The translations under genes and the position numbers were made by a program. Source: Shewanella algidipiscicola (GTDB lineage: Bacteria > Pseudomonadota > Gammaproteobacteria > Enterobacterales > Shewanellaceae). From it: 64,000 bases of DNA. Within the stretch, counting starts at the first letter, position 1. Every line of letters starts with the position of its first letter. Of the stretch, positions 35,859 through 47,762 are shown piece after piece. Where the stretch lies: NCBI RefSeq assembly GCF_003605125.1, contig NZ_QPQT01000010.1, positions 1 to 64,000 of the forward strand, read 5' to 3'. A model generated the notes under the pieces. That model saw only the letters and a list, made by a program, of their open reading frames with translations. It was not told where the DNA came from and searched no databases.

Positions 35859-36848
35859 CTAGGGCATCTTGCTTTCGGCTAACCACTGGGCATACTGTTT
35901 GGTGTAGTAGCTCACAATGAGGTCGGCTCCCGCGCGTTTTAAGCCAGTAAAAGTTTCGGTGACCACGGCTCGCTCATCGAGCGCTCCCGCTAGTGCGGCA
36001 AATTTAATCGCAGCATATTCACCACCGACTTGATATGCCGCTATAGGCAAATGGGTCTCCTGTCTTAAACGGCTGATCACATCTAAATAAGGGGTTCCTG
36101 GTTTGACCATCAGAATGTCGGCGCCTTCGGCCTCGTCTAATGTGGCTTCGAGTAGCGCTTGACGACCATTAGCGTAATCGAGTTGGTAGCCTTTCCTATT
36201 CCCACTGAGTTCACAGTCTACAGCGGCTCTAAATGGACCATAAAAAGCAGAGGCAAATTTTGCCGAATGAGCCAAAATGGCGACGTGTTGAAAACCTGCG
36301 TCATCGAGTCCTTGGCGAATGGCTTTTACTTGACCATCCATCATCGCCGACGGGGCTAACATATCGGCGCCAGCTTTAGCAGCGGTGACAGACTGTTTAA
36401 CTAAATTGTCTACGGTGGCGTCATTATCGACTTCGTTGTGGTGCATCACGCCGCAATGACCGTGAATGGTATATTCACAGAAGCAGATATCTGGAATCAC
36501 CATCATCTCGGGGACGGTCGATTTTATGGTGTTAATCATACGAGCAAGTAGGCCATTTTTATCCCACGTATCGCTGCCTGCGGCGTCTTTGGTGTGTGAT
36601 ATACCAAAGGGCATCACATAGCGAATGCCAAGGGCATATAACTCACGAACTTCATCGGCGAGGTGGCTTTCGGGAATACGGCTGATACCAGGTAGAGTAG
36701 CGATCGGCATAGCCTGCTCGAGTTGCTCTTCAATAAAAATAGGGTGGATTAAATCGATGAGTGAAATATGGCTTTCGCGCAATAGATCGCGCATGGCTTC
36801 AGAGCTACGTAAACGTCGCATGCGGCGTAGTGGAGGTGTGCTTAACAT
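35859..36848 (-). CDS. hemB: Delta-aminolevulinic acid dehydratase (porphobilinogen synthase)
   Basis: This 329-residue enzyme joins two aminolevulinates into porphobilinogen in haem synthesis. Family landmarks are RRMRR near the N-terminus, DICFCEYTIHGHCG (metal-site Cys pair), the Schiff-base Lys in LAHSAKFASAFYGPFR, and MVKPGTPYLD. Haem supply matters to the many c-type cytochromes nearby, but the gene stands alone. Confidence 0.96.
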   Translation of the reverse strand: MLSTPPLRRMRRLRSSEAMRDLLRESHISLIDLIHPIFIEEQLEQAMPIATLPGISRIPESHLADEVRELYALGIRYVMPFGISHTKDAAGSDTWDKNGLLARMINTIKSTVPEMMVIPDICFCEYTIHGHCGVMHHNEVDNDATVDNLVKQSVTAAKAGADMLAPSAMMDGQVKAIRQGLDDAGFQHVAILAHSAKFASAFYGPFRAAVDCELSGNRKGYQLDYANGRQALLEATLDEAEGADILMVKPGTPYLDVISRLRQETHLPIAAYQVGGEYAAIKFAALAGALDERAVVTETFTGLKRAGADLIVSYYTKQYAQWLAESKMP

Positions 36849-37370
36849 GGAATAACCTTTATAAACAGATTGGTGAGTGATTGGGTTTATTACAGGAGAA
36901 AATCTTCATGCCTTAGCTGCTCTGACTCTGCGTGGAATGCAAGGTTCCACATTCAATTATATTCGATCTGTTTATGTGATCGACTTAGAGTATTTAATGG
37001 TTTTAGTCTAATCGAGAGTGAGGCCAATGAGCTAATTAAGGAGGTTGGCGGCGAGAATTTTGGGTTCTATCGCTTATGATACGCATGTTTATCGTGAGGT
37101 TTCGGCGAATGACAAAGTCAGCTTTTTAAGGCGTGGCTACCGATGAGTATAAAACGCAGCACGTCAAAGTTACGTCAAAACTTGGAGGGGAAATATAAAA
37201 TTTTATGTTTTTGTTGTGCAGTTAGAAGTTCCATACCATGAGCGTTTATCCAATATCATAAATTGCGTAGACTCAGTCTCATCAGTTTAACAACTGTAAC
37301 AGAGTTGTTTGATGCGGTGCGTGCTAAGTGCCGCCTTAGTGGTTTCTGATAGCGCGTATGTGGTGTAAAA
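36849..37370. other. Intergenic region between hemB and the LuxR-type gene
   Basis: About 520 bp without a credible gene, carrying the divergent promoters of hemB and the downstream regulator. I see no strong palindrome, repeat or terminator here. Confidence 0.6.
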
Positions 37371-38129
37371 ATGGAACGTTTAACTCAGCTGCCTATAACG
37401 AAAGCGGAAGCAAGCCCAGAGATTGCCAATACAGTACTCGATGATATCAAGCGGCCAATAGCCTCACATGGCTTTGGTGGCTTCTGGTTTCAAGGCATAG
37501 CTAACAGTGCTTATGAAGACTATCGTGAAAATAATCGCGGCAATTTACTGACACGACGCACGCTACAAAGTGCTGCTGGCGTATTGGCTTCATCACCGAC
37601 GGTGCAACAACTGCATCAACAATATCTGGCTCGTGTCGCCGCAACAGACATTAACTTTGGCGAAGCTCTGTGCCTAAAGTCTCCCTATTGCTATGTATTT
37701 GATGAAGGTGGACGGCCAAATAAAGCTAAAAAACTGTTTAATCGATATGGTGTTAATACGATTGTCAGCTGGCCGCTGAAAAACTTTGCTTCGAATGCTT
37801 GGAGCGGTCGATTCACTTTACTCGCTAAGCATGAATATAAAGATCTAAATCTGACAGGCTTAGAGGTTACGCTTAAGCAAGCCCAAATGAATTTATTTGA
37901 ACATTTTCATGATCAAATAAATCCCTACCGCCAATATAAGTTATTTAATAAAACTGCGATTAAAGCATTAAGAATGGCCGCTACAGGTTTGCATAACCAT
38001 GAAATATCACAAGAGTTACACATTACCGTTCGTGGCGTAGAATATCATCTAGAATCTATGAGAAATAAGCTTTCAGCTAGCAATCGTGCTAATTTAGTGC
38101 ACATTGCACATCAATTGGAAATCATATAA
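37371..38129 (+). CDS. LuxR-type regulator with autoinducer-binding-like domain
   Basis: This 252-residue protein has an N-terminal domain with the aromatic pattern of acyl-homoserine-lactone-binding domains (GFWFQGIANSAYEDYREN; then TIVSWPLKN) and a C-terminal LuxR helix-turn-helix (ALRMAATGLHNHEISQELHITVRGVEYHLESMRNKL) split over about 195-235. No luxI-type synthase is in the window. It lies 2 bp before a two-component system and upstream of urdA, so it probably responds to a compound linked to that pathway and not to a quorum signal. That reading is inference. Confidence 0.78.
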   Translation: MERLTQLPITKAEASPEIANTVLDDIKRPIASHGFGGFWFQGIANSAYEDYRENNRGNLLTRRTLQSAAGVLASSPTVQQLHQQYLARVAATDINFGEALCLKSPYCYVFDEGGRPNKAKKLFNRYGVNTIVSWPLKNFASNAWSGRFTLLAKHEYKDLNLTGLEVTLKQAQMNLFEHFHDQINPYRQYKLFNKTAIKALRMAATGLHNHEISQELHITVRGVEYHLESMRNKLSASNRANLVHIAHQLEII

Positions 38130-38131
38130 TT

Positions 38132-38803
38132 ATGTTAGTGCTTCTTGTCGAAGATAACCGTCTGCTTGCTAAAAACATTATTCATTATTTAGAGCTGAAT
38201 GATATCGAAACGGATTATTCTGAGACACTTGCACAGGCTGAGCAGGCGATAATAAAGCGTAACTTTGACGCTATTATTCTCGACCTTAATTTACCCGACG
38301 GTGATGGTATTAGTGCCTGTAAAAAATGGAAAGCACAGTGCATCATTGCTCCCATCATTATGCTGACAGCGCGCAGTAACCTGCAAGATAGATTGTCTGG
38401 TTTTGAAGTGGGAGCCGATGATTACTTGGTTAAACCTTTTGCTATGGCTGAATTAGTGGCTCGACTCAAGGTCGTGTCGCAGCGGCGCCCGTCGCCGAAT
38501 CTGCTTACAATTGGCGAGCTTGAATTTGATTTTGCTGGACATAACGTATATAGACAAGGGCAGCGATTAGTCTTAACACGGACAGGCTGGCAGATCCTAG
38601 CGCTATTGGCGAGAAGGAGTCCTGAAACAGTAGAGCGAGATGAAATTGAGAGATTACTTTGGCCCGATAGTTTGCCAGATAGTGATAGTCTGCGCAGTCA
38701 TATTCATCTACTGCGTAAAATTGTCGATAAGCCTTTTGAGCAAAAGCTGCTGCATACTATTCGTGGCGTAGGTCTATGTTTAAAGGTCGATGATGAAGCC
38801 TAA
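38132..38803 (+). CDS. OmpR-family response regulator
   Basis: This 223-residue regulator has a receiver domain (phospho-acceptor Asp in IILDLNLPDGDG near 51, Lys in LVKPF near 101) and a winged-helix output domain (SLRSHIHLLRKIV, then TIRGVGLCL). It is preceded by the LuxR-type gene (2-bp gap) and overlaps the kinase gene by 14 bp, so the three form one operon. Direct repeats upstream of the Tsx-urdA genes are candidate binding sites. Confidence 0.9.
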   Translation: MLVLLVEDNRLLAKNIIHYLELNDIETDYSETLAQAEQAIIKRNFDAIILDLNLPDGDGISACKKWKAQCIIAPIIMLTARSNLQDRLSGFEVGADDYLVKPFAMAELVARLKVVSQRRPSPNLLTIGELEFDFAGHNVYRQGQRLVLTRTGWQILALLARRSPETVERDEIERLLWPDSLPDSDSLRSHIHLLRKIVDKPFEQKLLHTIRGVGLCLKVDDEA

Positions 38804-40007
38804 ACTCAGTTTAAAGCGAGTCTATCAGGTTTATGGTTTAAGCTTTTTGGCGATCACTTTACTCATCAACAGTTTTATCCCCCTGTGTATGATGTGTACA
38901 GGCATGTTTAGCATGCATGAGATCACCATGAGAAATGCCGCTCAAGCTGCAGTGCAATACGCCAGTGCCGAAAATAACCCTTTTTACACCGACAACCTGA
39001 GCGTATTTAATAGCTGGGAGTCGGTGCCAAGCAAGATAAAGGCGATAAATAATGGTAACCCCCCCGAACAGCCTAATGACGTAAAGCACCAACATACCGA
39101 TGGTAAATTCATCGATGCTTTGATGCTACATCAAGATGAGGCGGGAAAATCTAGCTATGTATGGCTGCACTATAATGCCACCCATGAGTTAGAGTTTGCC
39201 CCCAAAAATATGGCTGCCATCTGCTTATTGGTTATTATGACCTTTACTGTGAATGCTATTTTGGCATGGTATTTACAAAGCCGAGTCATTTCGCCAGTGC
39301 ATCAGATCAGTCGGGCAATAAAGCAGCATGATTGGCAAAAGATGGAACAACTTCGATTTCCAAAACAGTGTTATGCCGAGCTTCAATCTATTGTCGATGC
39401 CTTAGACAGCTCGATTAAACAGCTTAAAGAGGCGCAGCAACGTGAGCTATCATTTTTGCGTTTTGCCAGTCATGAACTCCGCACGCCTATCGCTATCTGT
39501 CAGTCTTCGTTTGATATTTTGACCTTACAACAGGGCCAGTTAACCGGGCCGACTTTGCATGCCAGTCAAGCGACGACTCAAATGAAATCGATCACCGAAA
39601 CCCTGCTGTGGTTAATGAGCTCTGATTGTAGTCCGATGGATAAAAGCTTAGTAACGTTAGCCGACTTGTTGCAGAGCATTGTCTATGATCAACAATTTGC
39701 TCAAGGCAGCGAGGTTGAGGTGGAGTTATCCTGTGATGACACCCAATTATTAGTGCTTAAAGAGCCGCTGAGCATAGTGTTAAATAACTTGGTCCGTAAC
39801 AGTTTAGAGCACGGTGCTAAAGGCATTAGCATCACTCAACGAGGTAATAGAATCGATATTGTTAACCCGTTGTCACGGCATAACTCCAGTGGTTTCGGGC
39901 TCGGATTGATGTTAGTTGAACGTTTAACTGCCCAGCTTAATTGGCACTATTCAACCAGTTACGATGATAACTTTTTTAGAGCAAGCCTCATCATACATTC
40001 AGCTTAA
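38790..40007 (+). CDS. Sensor histidine kinase
   Basis: This 405-residue kinase has TM1 at about 13-35, a periplasmic region of about 100 residues, TM2 near 145-165, the H-box FASHELRTPIAICQ (His near 229), the N-box NNLVRNSLEHG and the G-box SGFGLGLMLVERL. The D/G-x-G box of the ATP site is weak (DIVNPLS), so the kinase domain is slightly reduced. It is the partner of the overlapping response regulator. The ligand may be urocanate or histidine-derived, judging by the downstream genes only. Confidence 0.88.
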   Translation: MMKPKLSLKRVYQVYGLSFLAITLLINSFIPLCMMCTGMFSMHEITMRNAAQAAVQYASAENNPFYTDNLSVFNSWESVPSKIKAINNGNPPEQPNDVKHQHTDGKFIDALMLHQDEAGKSSYVWLHYNATHELEFAPKNMAAICLLVIMTFTVNAILAWYLQSRVISPVHQISRAIKQHDWQKMEQLRFPKQCYAELQSIVDALDSSIKQLKEAQQRELSFLRFASHELRTPIAICQSSFDILTLQQGQLTGPTLHASQATTQMKSITETLLWLMSSDCSPMDKSLVTLADLLQSIVYDQQFAQGSEVEVELSCDDTQLLVLKEPLSIVLNNLVRNSLEHGAKGISITQRGNRIDIVNPLSRHNSSGFGLGLMLVERLTAQLNWHYSTSYDDNFFRASLIIHSA

Positions 40008-40271
40008 CCTTTAATAACAACTCGCTGTTTAGTGATGGCAATAGTTGCATCACTAATACAGCACTTTGTTGTTTAACTTTTACTCGCTTAGTTCAATTAG
40101 CTCTCTTGTTTAAAATATCTTACGCCTACACAAAATAGTTAACTTATTCAGTTTTTAATCACTGTTCATTATGGGTTTCAATAGTATTTGGTTGAAATTG
40201 ATAAGGCATTGTATTTGCGTTTATCTCTGCTGATTATATTTTTAGGTTTTTTTGGCTTTGTGCCTTGTTTT

Positions 40272-40383
40272 TATTTTGATGTTATTTTCAATTCTCAGGG
40301 TTCCTGTGTATTTTGACGTTATTTTCACAAATGTAATTTATAGATTTTTTTGTGTTAATCTTTTTATTTCATTGCTATTTTCA
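40272..40383 (+). promoter_or_regulatory. Three direct repeats upstream of the Tsx-urdA genes
   Basis: TATTTTGATGTTATTTTCA (40272-40290) recurs with one change at 40309-40327 and in a weaker form at 40365-40383 (14 of 19 bases). OmpR-type regulators bind direct repeats, and one is encoded just upstream. The region 40008-40510 is otherwise very T-rich, with an inverted pair TTTCAA...TTGAAA near 40177-40198. Confidence 0.6.
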
Positions 40384-40510
40384 ATTGGTCTTTTTACTTC
40401 TCTAATCCACACACTTTCTGCTGTATAAAATTATTACACGAGCTAGCTCACAAAGAATTTTGCTTATTTATTTATCATATCTAAGAATTTTAAAATTAAG
40501 GGATGTTTAA

Positions 40511-41257
40511 ATGAAAAAGCAACTTGTCACAGCCTTAGCTGCGCTTGTCGTGGCGCCAGCCATGTCGGCTACATCAGTCGATTTGGGCTATAAGGCGTAC
40601 ACCTCTGATACTAAATCCGATAATGGTGGTGCATACGATCAGCCTTTTGTGAAGTTAACTCATTTCAACAAGGCGGATTGGGGCACCTTACTGGCCTATG
40701 TGAAGTTAGAAAACCCAGGCGAAATCGAAGATGCTCAACAGGGCAAAGACGGTAAGCTGACAGTGAAGTCATTACTGGTGCTTGATAAGCAGATTGCTGA
40801 AAGTCAGTACAACTTTTGGGTCCAAAACTTCTTAGTCAGCAATCGTACTGTAATGGAAGATAACTTCTATTTGGGGGTCACGACTAATCGTAAGTATGGC
40901 GATTTGTTCATTAACGCGGGCTTAGGGGTGAACTATTCTGCGGCGCACTTTGATCCGACTGGGGCCAGTTTCGATGGCATAAGTGGTTACGCCGCCGTGA
41001 TAAACGCACGTTACCCTTTTGCTTTTGCAGGACTAAAACATTCATTGTCCGTCAATTATGAAGGCCAAATCGACCGTGATGACGAGCATATGAGCACACT
41101 GGGTTATGACAGTTATGGCCATCAGATCATCACAACGCTTAAAACCAGCGTTACCGATTCTTTCTACACCAAGTTGCACCTTACTCATTTCGACAGCTGG
41201 GGCTCAGTGCCAAATGACGGTATCGAATATGGCGTTGCCCTTGGTTTTACTTTCTAG
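40511..41257 (+). CDS. Tsx-like outer-membrane channel
   Basis: This 248-residue protein has a signal peptide (cleavage after MSA, about residue 20) and a beta-barrel pattern ending in GVALGFTF, with the terminal Phe of outer-membrane proteins. It resembles the nucleoside-channel (Tsx/OmpK) family in size and in the paired LTHFDSWG-type strands. It lies 29 bp before urdA, so it is probably co-transcribed and lets the UrdA substrate into the periplasm. Confidence 0.82.
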   Translation: MKKQLVTALAALVVAPAMSATSVDLGYKAYTSDTKSDNGGAYDQPFVKLTHFNKADWGTLLAYVKLENPGEIEDAQQGKDGKLTVKSLLVLDKQIAESQYNFWVQNFLVSNRTVMEDNFYLGVTTNRKYGDLFINAGLGVNYSAAHFDPTGASFDGISGYAAVINARYPFAFAGLKHSLSVNYEGQIDRDDEHMSTLGYDSYGHQIITTLKTSVTDSFYTKLHLTHFDSWGSVPNDGIEYGVALGFTF

Positions 41258-41283
41258 TATTGGTTTGGCTTAAAAAGGAATAA

Positions 41284-43041
<1,758 letters not shown>

Positions 43042-43060
43042 GCGTTAGTGCAACAATATC

Positions 43061-43090
43061 ATGCCGACCAGCCAGCTGGTCGGCATTTTT
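43061..43090 (+). terminator. Rho-independent terminator after urdA
   Basis: ATGCCGACCAG pairs perfectly with CTGGTCGGCAT around four bases and is followed by TTTTT. It separates urdA from the chemoreceptor gene. The remaining 330 bp before that gene show no other clear signal. Confidence 0.87.
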
Positions 43091-43426
43091 CATCCTCAAT
43101 CATGAATGACTTAGCGGCACATTGACTCTGAGCTGATTGTTTTATCTCGTCACACCCTGTAATTATCACCGCCAGATGTCACTTTTATACGGCGTAAGCT
43201 TGTTGATCGCGACATATTTGATCGGCTTACTTCATGATTTAAATGACATTTAAGGCAATACTGCGAACCATTTTACAGCTATAGGCTCTGGCCGCTGCCG
43301 TATCTGCTACTGCGTTCATTGTACTGACCATGTTGAGTTAATTAGCTGGCGCGCAGTCAGAAGAAGCACTGTGCCGACTTGGTTATTGTTAACGTTTTAC
43401 TGTTTTTAGCTATAGGAAGTGCACAG

Positions 43427-45325
43427 TTGTTGAATTTTAAAAAAGCATTAATCTCTTCATCAGTCATATTACTGGCGCTTAGCCTGTTGGTGTCTAATTG
43501 GCTGTCATATACCCATATTAGAGATCTCACCATTAACAGTGTTAATCAGAAAAGTATCGCTTTAGTGGATGCCGAGTCGAGTAAACTCAGCACTTGGTTT
43601 GACAGCCAAGTATTAGCGGTTACCTCAGTGGTCAATAATTATAAAAGCGGCTTGCCTCATCAAGATTTTGCTGCGGTTGCTCGGTTGGCACAAAGCGGCA
43701 GCCATCTGACCAATATCTGTTTAGGATTTGAATCCGGCATTGCGTACTCTTCTAATAGCGATCATGGCTGGACCGATGGGATTAGTCCCGCAGATTATGA
43801 TCCGCGTCAACGCCCTTGGTACAAGCAGGGGCGTAGTGCTGATGGGTTAGACATTACCGATGTTTATCTGGATAAATTTACCGGTGAGCAGGGGGTTTCG
43901 ATTGTCAGTGATTTAGGTGACGGTGCTATTTTTGGCAGTATCGAACTCTCAAGGTTACATTCAAGTGTTGCCAATATCGCCTTTCCTGGTGCAGTGGCTG
44001 TTATCACCGATGGCACAGGTAAAATCATGGCATCGAGTGCGACAGAATATCCAATCGGTCAGCATTTTTCGGCAATGGGGCTAGGTCAGGTTGAGCTGCA
44101 GATGTTGTCCAATCAGACCACACAGCAAGCATATCGATTTAATGGTATCGAAAAGTTAGCATTTTCTAAAGCGATTGAGTTGCTTAATGATAAGCGATGG
44201 TATCTGTTTATTGGGGTGGATAAATCGGTTGCGTATGCGGAGGTGGAAGACGCACTGCATGATGCCATTATGCTATCGCTGTTGGTGTTAGTCATGGCCA
44301 TTTTGGCTTCCCTTGCCATATTAAAAATTCTCTATCGTCCTATCTTGGCGCTTAAAGAGATGGTGGAGGATCTGGCAATGGGTAATGGCGATCTAACCCG
44401 CCGCTTAACGGTCAATAGTGATGACGATCTTGGGCAGATCTCTGCCGGCATTAACCGCTTTATCGCTAAGCTGCAAGAGATGCTATTAGAGATAAAAAGC
44501 GCAGCAGCACATATCTCTCACAGCGCACAGTCGTTACAGGCACAGACTGATTCGAATGCAAAAATACTAGCCGCACATATTCAAGAAACGGATCAAGTGG
44601 TTACCGCTATTGAGGAGATGAATGCAACGGCACATGATGTTGCACAAAACGCCTCTGATACCGCCCAGTTTACTCAACATACCAATACACAAACGGCCAA
44701 CGCCAGAGAGTGTGTCTCTGAGGCTAAGGCGACGGTTGCCCAGCTGATGTTAGAGGTCGATAACACCGCAACCGACATCGCCGCTATTGATAAGGATACC
44801 TTAAATATTACCCATGTTCTTAAGGTCATAGGGGATATTGCCGACCAAACTAATTTGTTGGCGTTAAATGCTGCCATTGAAGCGGCGCGAGCGGGAGAGC
44901 AGGGCAGAGGGTTTGCCGTGGTCGCCGATGAGGTGAGGGCGCTAGCCGCCAGAACACAGGCGAGTACCGCCGAAATTGAAACCACGCTGGCAAAATTGCG
45001 CCTCGGAGCCGACAATGCGATTTCGGCTATGCAAGTCACCAAGGACACCTGCCAAAAAACCACGCAGGCCACCGATTTAGTTGCCGATGATCTCGACATT
45101 ATTGGCAATTCGGTAAGGCATATATCTGATCTGAATGCCCAAATAGCGACAGCTGCAGAGGAGCAAAGCTCTGTAGCGGCTGAAATCACGCGTAATATTG
45201 CTTCGATGAGTGAAATGGTTACCGCGTTAACCGCCAGTGGCGATGCCGCCGTGGCTGAAACCACGGAGTTAACGGCCGCACATGGCACGCTCAGCCAGTT
45301 AGTTGCGCAATTTAAACTGAGTTAA
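43427..45325 (+). CDS. Methyl-accepting chemotaxis protein with dCache sensor
   Basis: I start it at TTG 43427 (or 43430), with AGGAAG upstream. The sequence then aligns with the N-terminus of the paralogous receptor at 18255; an upstream TTG at 43379 adds an unlikely leader. It has TM1 near the start, a dCache-type domain ([34 protein letters not shown]), TM2, HAMP and the conserved signalling tip. It follows urdA, so urocanate or a related compound is the likely attractant (inference). Confidence 0.9.
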   Translation: MLNFKKALISSSVILLALSLLVSNWLSYTHIRDLTINSVNQKSIALVDAESSKLSTWFDSQVLAVTSVVNNYKSGLPHQDFAAVARLAQSGSHLTNICLGFESGIAYSSNSDHGWTDGISPADYDPRQRPWYKQGRSADGLDITDVYLDKFTGEQGVSIVSDLGDGAIFGSIELSRLHSSVANIAFPGAVAVITDGTGKIMASSATEYPIGQHFSAMGLGQVELQMLSNQTTQQAYRFNGIEKLAFSKAIELLNDKRWYLFIGVDKSVAYAEVEDALHDAIMLSLLVLVMAILASLAILKILYRPILALKEMVEDLAMGNGDLTRRLTVNSDDDLGQISAGINRFIAKLQEMLLEIKSAAAHISHSAQSLQAQTDSNAKILAAHIQETDQVVTAIEEMNATAHDVAQNASDTAQFTQHTNTQTANARECVSEAKATVAQLMLEVDNTATDIAAIDKDTLNITHVLKVIGDIADQTNLLALNAAIEAARAGEQGRGFAVVADEVRALAARTQASTAEIETTLAKLRLGADNAISAMQVTKDTCQKTTQATDLVADDLDIIGNSVRHISDLNAQIATAAEEQSSVAAEITRNIASMSEMVTALTASGDAAVAETTELTAAHGTLSQLVAQFKLS

Positions 45326-45610
45326 TCCTAAAGCCTTAATCGATGCTTTCGGATTTATAGTCAGTGTGTAGCTGTAATCGACAAATCGGTGCGAAGAGCC
45401 TAACAAAGACAGTAATGTAATGAGCGTTTAAATGCACTGGCGGCTGGCCGTATTCCTTGCTCACTGGCAAGGTGGGTATAGATGGCGTTCAGGCTGCTTT
45501 TGCACAATTGATGACAAACCAGCATCACATTAAGGTGATCATCGAACCGTGGCGAAGTGGGGCGCTACACATGTTTGGCATAAACGGTGTTATAACGTCT
45601 TACTCTCATA

Positions 45611-45650
45611 AAATCAGCCTCCGAGCCTGCGCTTTGAGGCTGATTTTTTT
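45611..45650 (+). terminator. Rho-independent terminator after the chemoreceptor gene
   Basis: AATCAGCCTC pairs with GAGGCTGATT around a 14-base loop and is followed by a T run. It lies 286 bp after the stop, close to the convergent NapH-like gene. The stretch 45326-45610 holds nothing else I can support. Confidence 0.8.
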
Positions 45651-45686
45651 AGGCGATATTGGGTGCCTACTCGGCCTGCCTTGGGG

Positions 45687-46901
45687 TTAATGACCAATGG
45701 CGTTAAGATGTTGGATCAGGTACATCCGCATTTCAGTTGGGGTTTGACTGACCCAAAAACCGCTCACATAGGCGATCAGTGGCAGCATAAATAGCAGCAT
45801 GAATAACATGATGGTCAAACCCCGGGCGGATAGGGTAAAGCCATTTCGGGTACTTAAGTGCAGCGCCTCTTTCTTAGGACAGGCGCTGACACAACGCATG
45901 CAGGCTTGGCATTCGTCTGAGCGGATATGTTTTTGGGTGTGCACACTGATGGCCGCTGGGCAGGCGCGAGTGCATTTGTCGCAGCTCATCCCTTTAGATT
46001 CGATAAGGCAGTGCTGAGTGTTACGGCGTATTTTAAATGGGCTTAAAAAGCTCAGTAGTCCAAGAAGTGCACCATAGGGACAAATATAGCGACAAAAACC
46101 TTGTCGGCGCCAAGCGGCGAGCGCCAAAATAATCCCGAAGCAGATTAGGGTGACTACGCCTGGGGTGATAAAAAACAGCGCCATTTTTAGGTCGGCAATT
46201 TTATGGTAGTGACTGTTTAGGTATTGCGGTATCGATGCACTTGGCATGCTGAATATGATGTAAAAAAACCCGGCTAATAGAAGGTATTTAAGCATCCGTA
46301 GTGGCCAGTCTACCCATGCTGGTGGCAGAAATTCACGTTTGATGACGCGTTTTCTGAGTTTATACAGATATTCACCCGCCAAGCCCAGTGGGCAAGCCCA
46401 GCCACAAAAGGCCCGTTTACACAATAGCCCTGTCAGTAGTACTACGGTTAGCATCACAGCTGCAGCAGGGTGGTTTTGATCCCAAATGCCCAAACTTATA
46501 ATGGCCTTTAGTTCGATCCCCCCCGCGATAGGTAAAAAGCCATCACCCACATCGGGGCGCATTAACCAAGGCGTTATGCCCATTTTTAGTAGGGCTGCAT
46601 TAGCGGCAAACTGTAACCCCACCAGCAACATCGACAGTGCCAGCAGGTGTTGGCATACCTCTCTTAAGGTGTTGGCTCTCACAGTGCCTTTTATCAGCTC
46701 AGGGTGATAGCAGTTGGTGATAGCCAGCCCTATAGCGGCGATGAATAGCGCTAATAATAACGGCCAGTAAAGGGTGATTGCCAAGGCGCCAATGAGTAGG
46801 CCTCCCGTTAGCAGTGCCCCCCATTTTTTGCCGCTCCAATAGAGCAAGCTGATGCTATACATCAAGGCTAACATTAAGGTTACAGATTCGATTATGGTCA
46901 T
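45687..46901 (-). CDS. NapH/CcoG-like membrane iron-sulfur protein
   Basis: This 404-residue protein has about seven hydrophobic segments. Two membrane-edge cysteine motifs (CGWACPLGLAGE and CRYICPYGALLG) are of the NapH/RdxA type, and a cytoplasmic pair of 4Fe-4S clusters follows (CDKCTRACPAA and CQACMRCVSACPKKEAL). Proteins of this kind move electrons from quinol or cytoplasmic donors towards periplasmic reductases, or assist metallo-enzyme maturation. It is convergent with the UrdA-linked chemoreceptor gene; a link to UrdA is only suggested by position. Confidence 0.82.
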   Translation of the reverse strand: MTIIESVTLMLALMYSISLLYWSGKKWGALLTGGLLIGALAITLYWPLLLALFIAAIGLAITNCYHPELIKGTVRANTLREVCQHLLALSMLLVGLQFAANAALLKMGITPWLMRPDVGDGFLPIAGGIELKAIISLGIWDQNHPAAAVMLTVVLLTGLLCKRAFCGWACPLGLAGEYLYKLRKRVIKREFLPPAWVDWPLRMLKYLLLAGFFYIIFSMPSASIPQYLNSHYHKIADLKMALFFITPGVVTLICFGIILALAAWRRQGFCRYICPYGALLGLLSFLSPFKIRRNTQHCLIESKGMSCDKCTRACPAAISVHTQKHIRSDECQACMRCVSACPKKEALHLSTRNGFTLSARGLTIMLFMLLFMLPLIAYVSGFWVSQTPTEMRMYLIQHLNAIGH

Positions 46902-47047
46902 CGTGGAAATACCAAGTAATGGCTTGTATCTATAAGAGGAGAGAGCTTGATCTTAGTTCTTCTTCGCTATCGATAGTGTGGTGTGAATCGCGAAATTAAG
47001 CCCTTATATGCCTGGTTTGATGATCTGTATCTTAAAATGCAAGGCAC

Positions 47048-47076
47048 AAAAAAGCCCTCTGTGATGAGGGCTTTTT
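47048..47076 (-). terminator. Terminator after the DUF2959 gene
   Basis: AAAAAAGCCCTC and GAGGGCTTTTT pair around six bases. The run of A on the left supplies the T tail on the minus strand, 13 bp beyond the DUF2959 stop. Confidence 0.85.
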
Positions 47077-47088
47077 GCGAAGGGGTGG

Positions 47089-47739
47089 CTATTTTGCGCC
47101 TTCGAGCGATTCGATAAACTGGGTCGACTCGGCTATCGATTTATTCATTTCGTTAATCAGGCTAGCAATATCGGTTTGCAGACTGGCAAACTCGCCCTTT
47201 ATGGCGCCTATGGCTTGGGCATTAAGGTTATGCTTGAGATACAGCATATTATCTTTCATTGCCGTTAAAATAGGTGCCATTTTACCCTCGGCACGGCGCA
47301 TAGTGCGCATCAGTTGGGTGTAAGAGCGTTGAGTTTCACGCAGCTTAGCCTCGCTATTGCGTCGAAGGCTGGCTTTACTTATCTCGCCAATCTCCGTTTG
47401 CCACTCATCAAATAGCGCTTCGGCGACATCTTCTACTTTATTGATACGACTGCTGACCTCGTCGGCGGCCTCTTGTGAGGCTTCGTACTCCTCCTTGGCC
47501 TTGTTGTAGGCGCTTTGTAGATCGCCGCCGTCATGGTTAAGCAGTGCCTGCATCTCTTCCAGAGCCGAGCTAAATTGTTCTTGCGCCTCTTGCTGCGACT
47601 CTTTGGCATCGCTCACTCGGTCGACCATGATGTCGCGTTTATGGTAACCCACTTTTTCCATAGCGCCGTAGTAGGCACTCTGGCAGCCACTGAGTAACAA
47701 CACCGAGGTGATGATGGCTACAGATAGTCTGTTTTTCAT
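47089..47739 (-). CDS. DUF2959 lipoprotein
   Basis: This 216-residue protein has a lipobox (LLLSGC, Cys19) followed by a long, charged, helical chain with strong coiled-coil character (residues about 45-190). It matches the DUF2959 family, whose function is unknown. It should be an envelope lipoprotein. A small membrane protein gene lies just upstream on the same strand. Confidence 0.88.
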   Translation of the reverse strand: MKNRLSVAIITSVLLLSGCQSAYYGAMEKVGYHKRDIMVDRVSDAKESQQEAQEQFSSALEEMQALLNHDGGDLQSAYNKAKEEYEASQEAADEVSSRINKVEDVAEALFDEWQTEIGEISKASLRRNSEAKLRETQRSYTQLMRTMRRAEGKMAPILTAMKDNMLYLKHNLNAQAIGAIKGEFASLQTDIASLINEMNKSIAESTQFIESLEGAK

Positions 47740-47762
47740 CCTGAAAGTATCCTTGTGTGAGT

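Noticed and set aside
37371..38129. Quorum-sensing luxR/luxI pair
   Set aside because: No luxI-type gene is in the window, so only a solo LuxR-type regulator is supported.
44674..45288. Long open frame antisense to the chemoreceptor signalling domain
   Set aside because: The overlapping chemoreceptor has clear family motifs; the antisense frame has low-complexity Ala/Ser content and no ribosome site.
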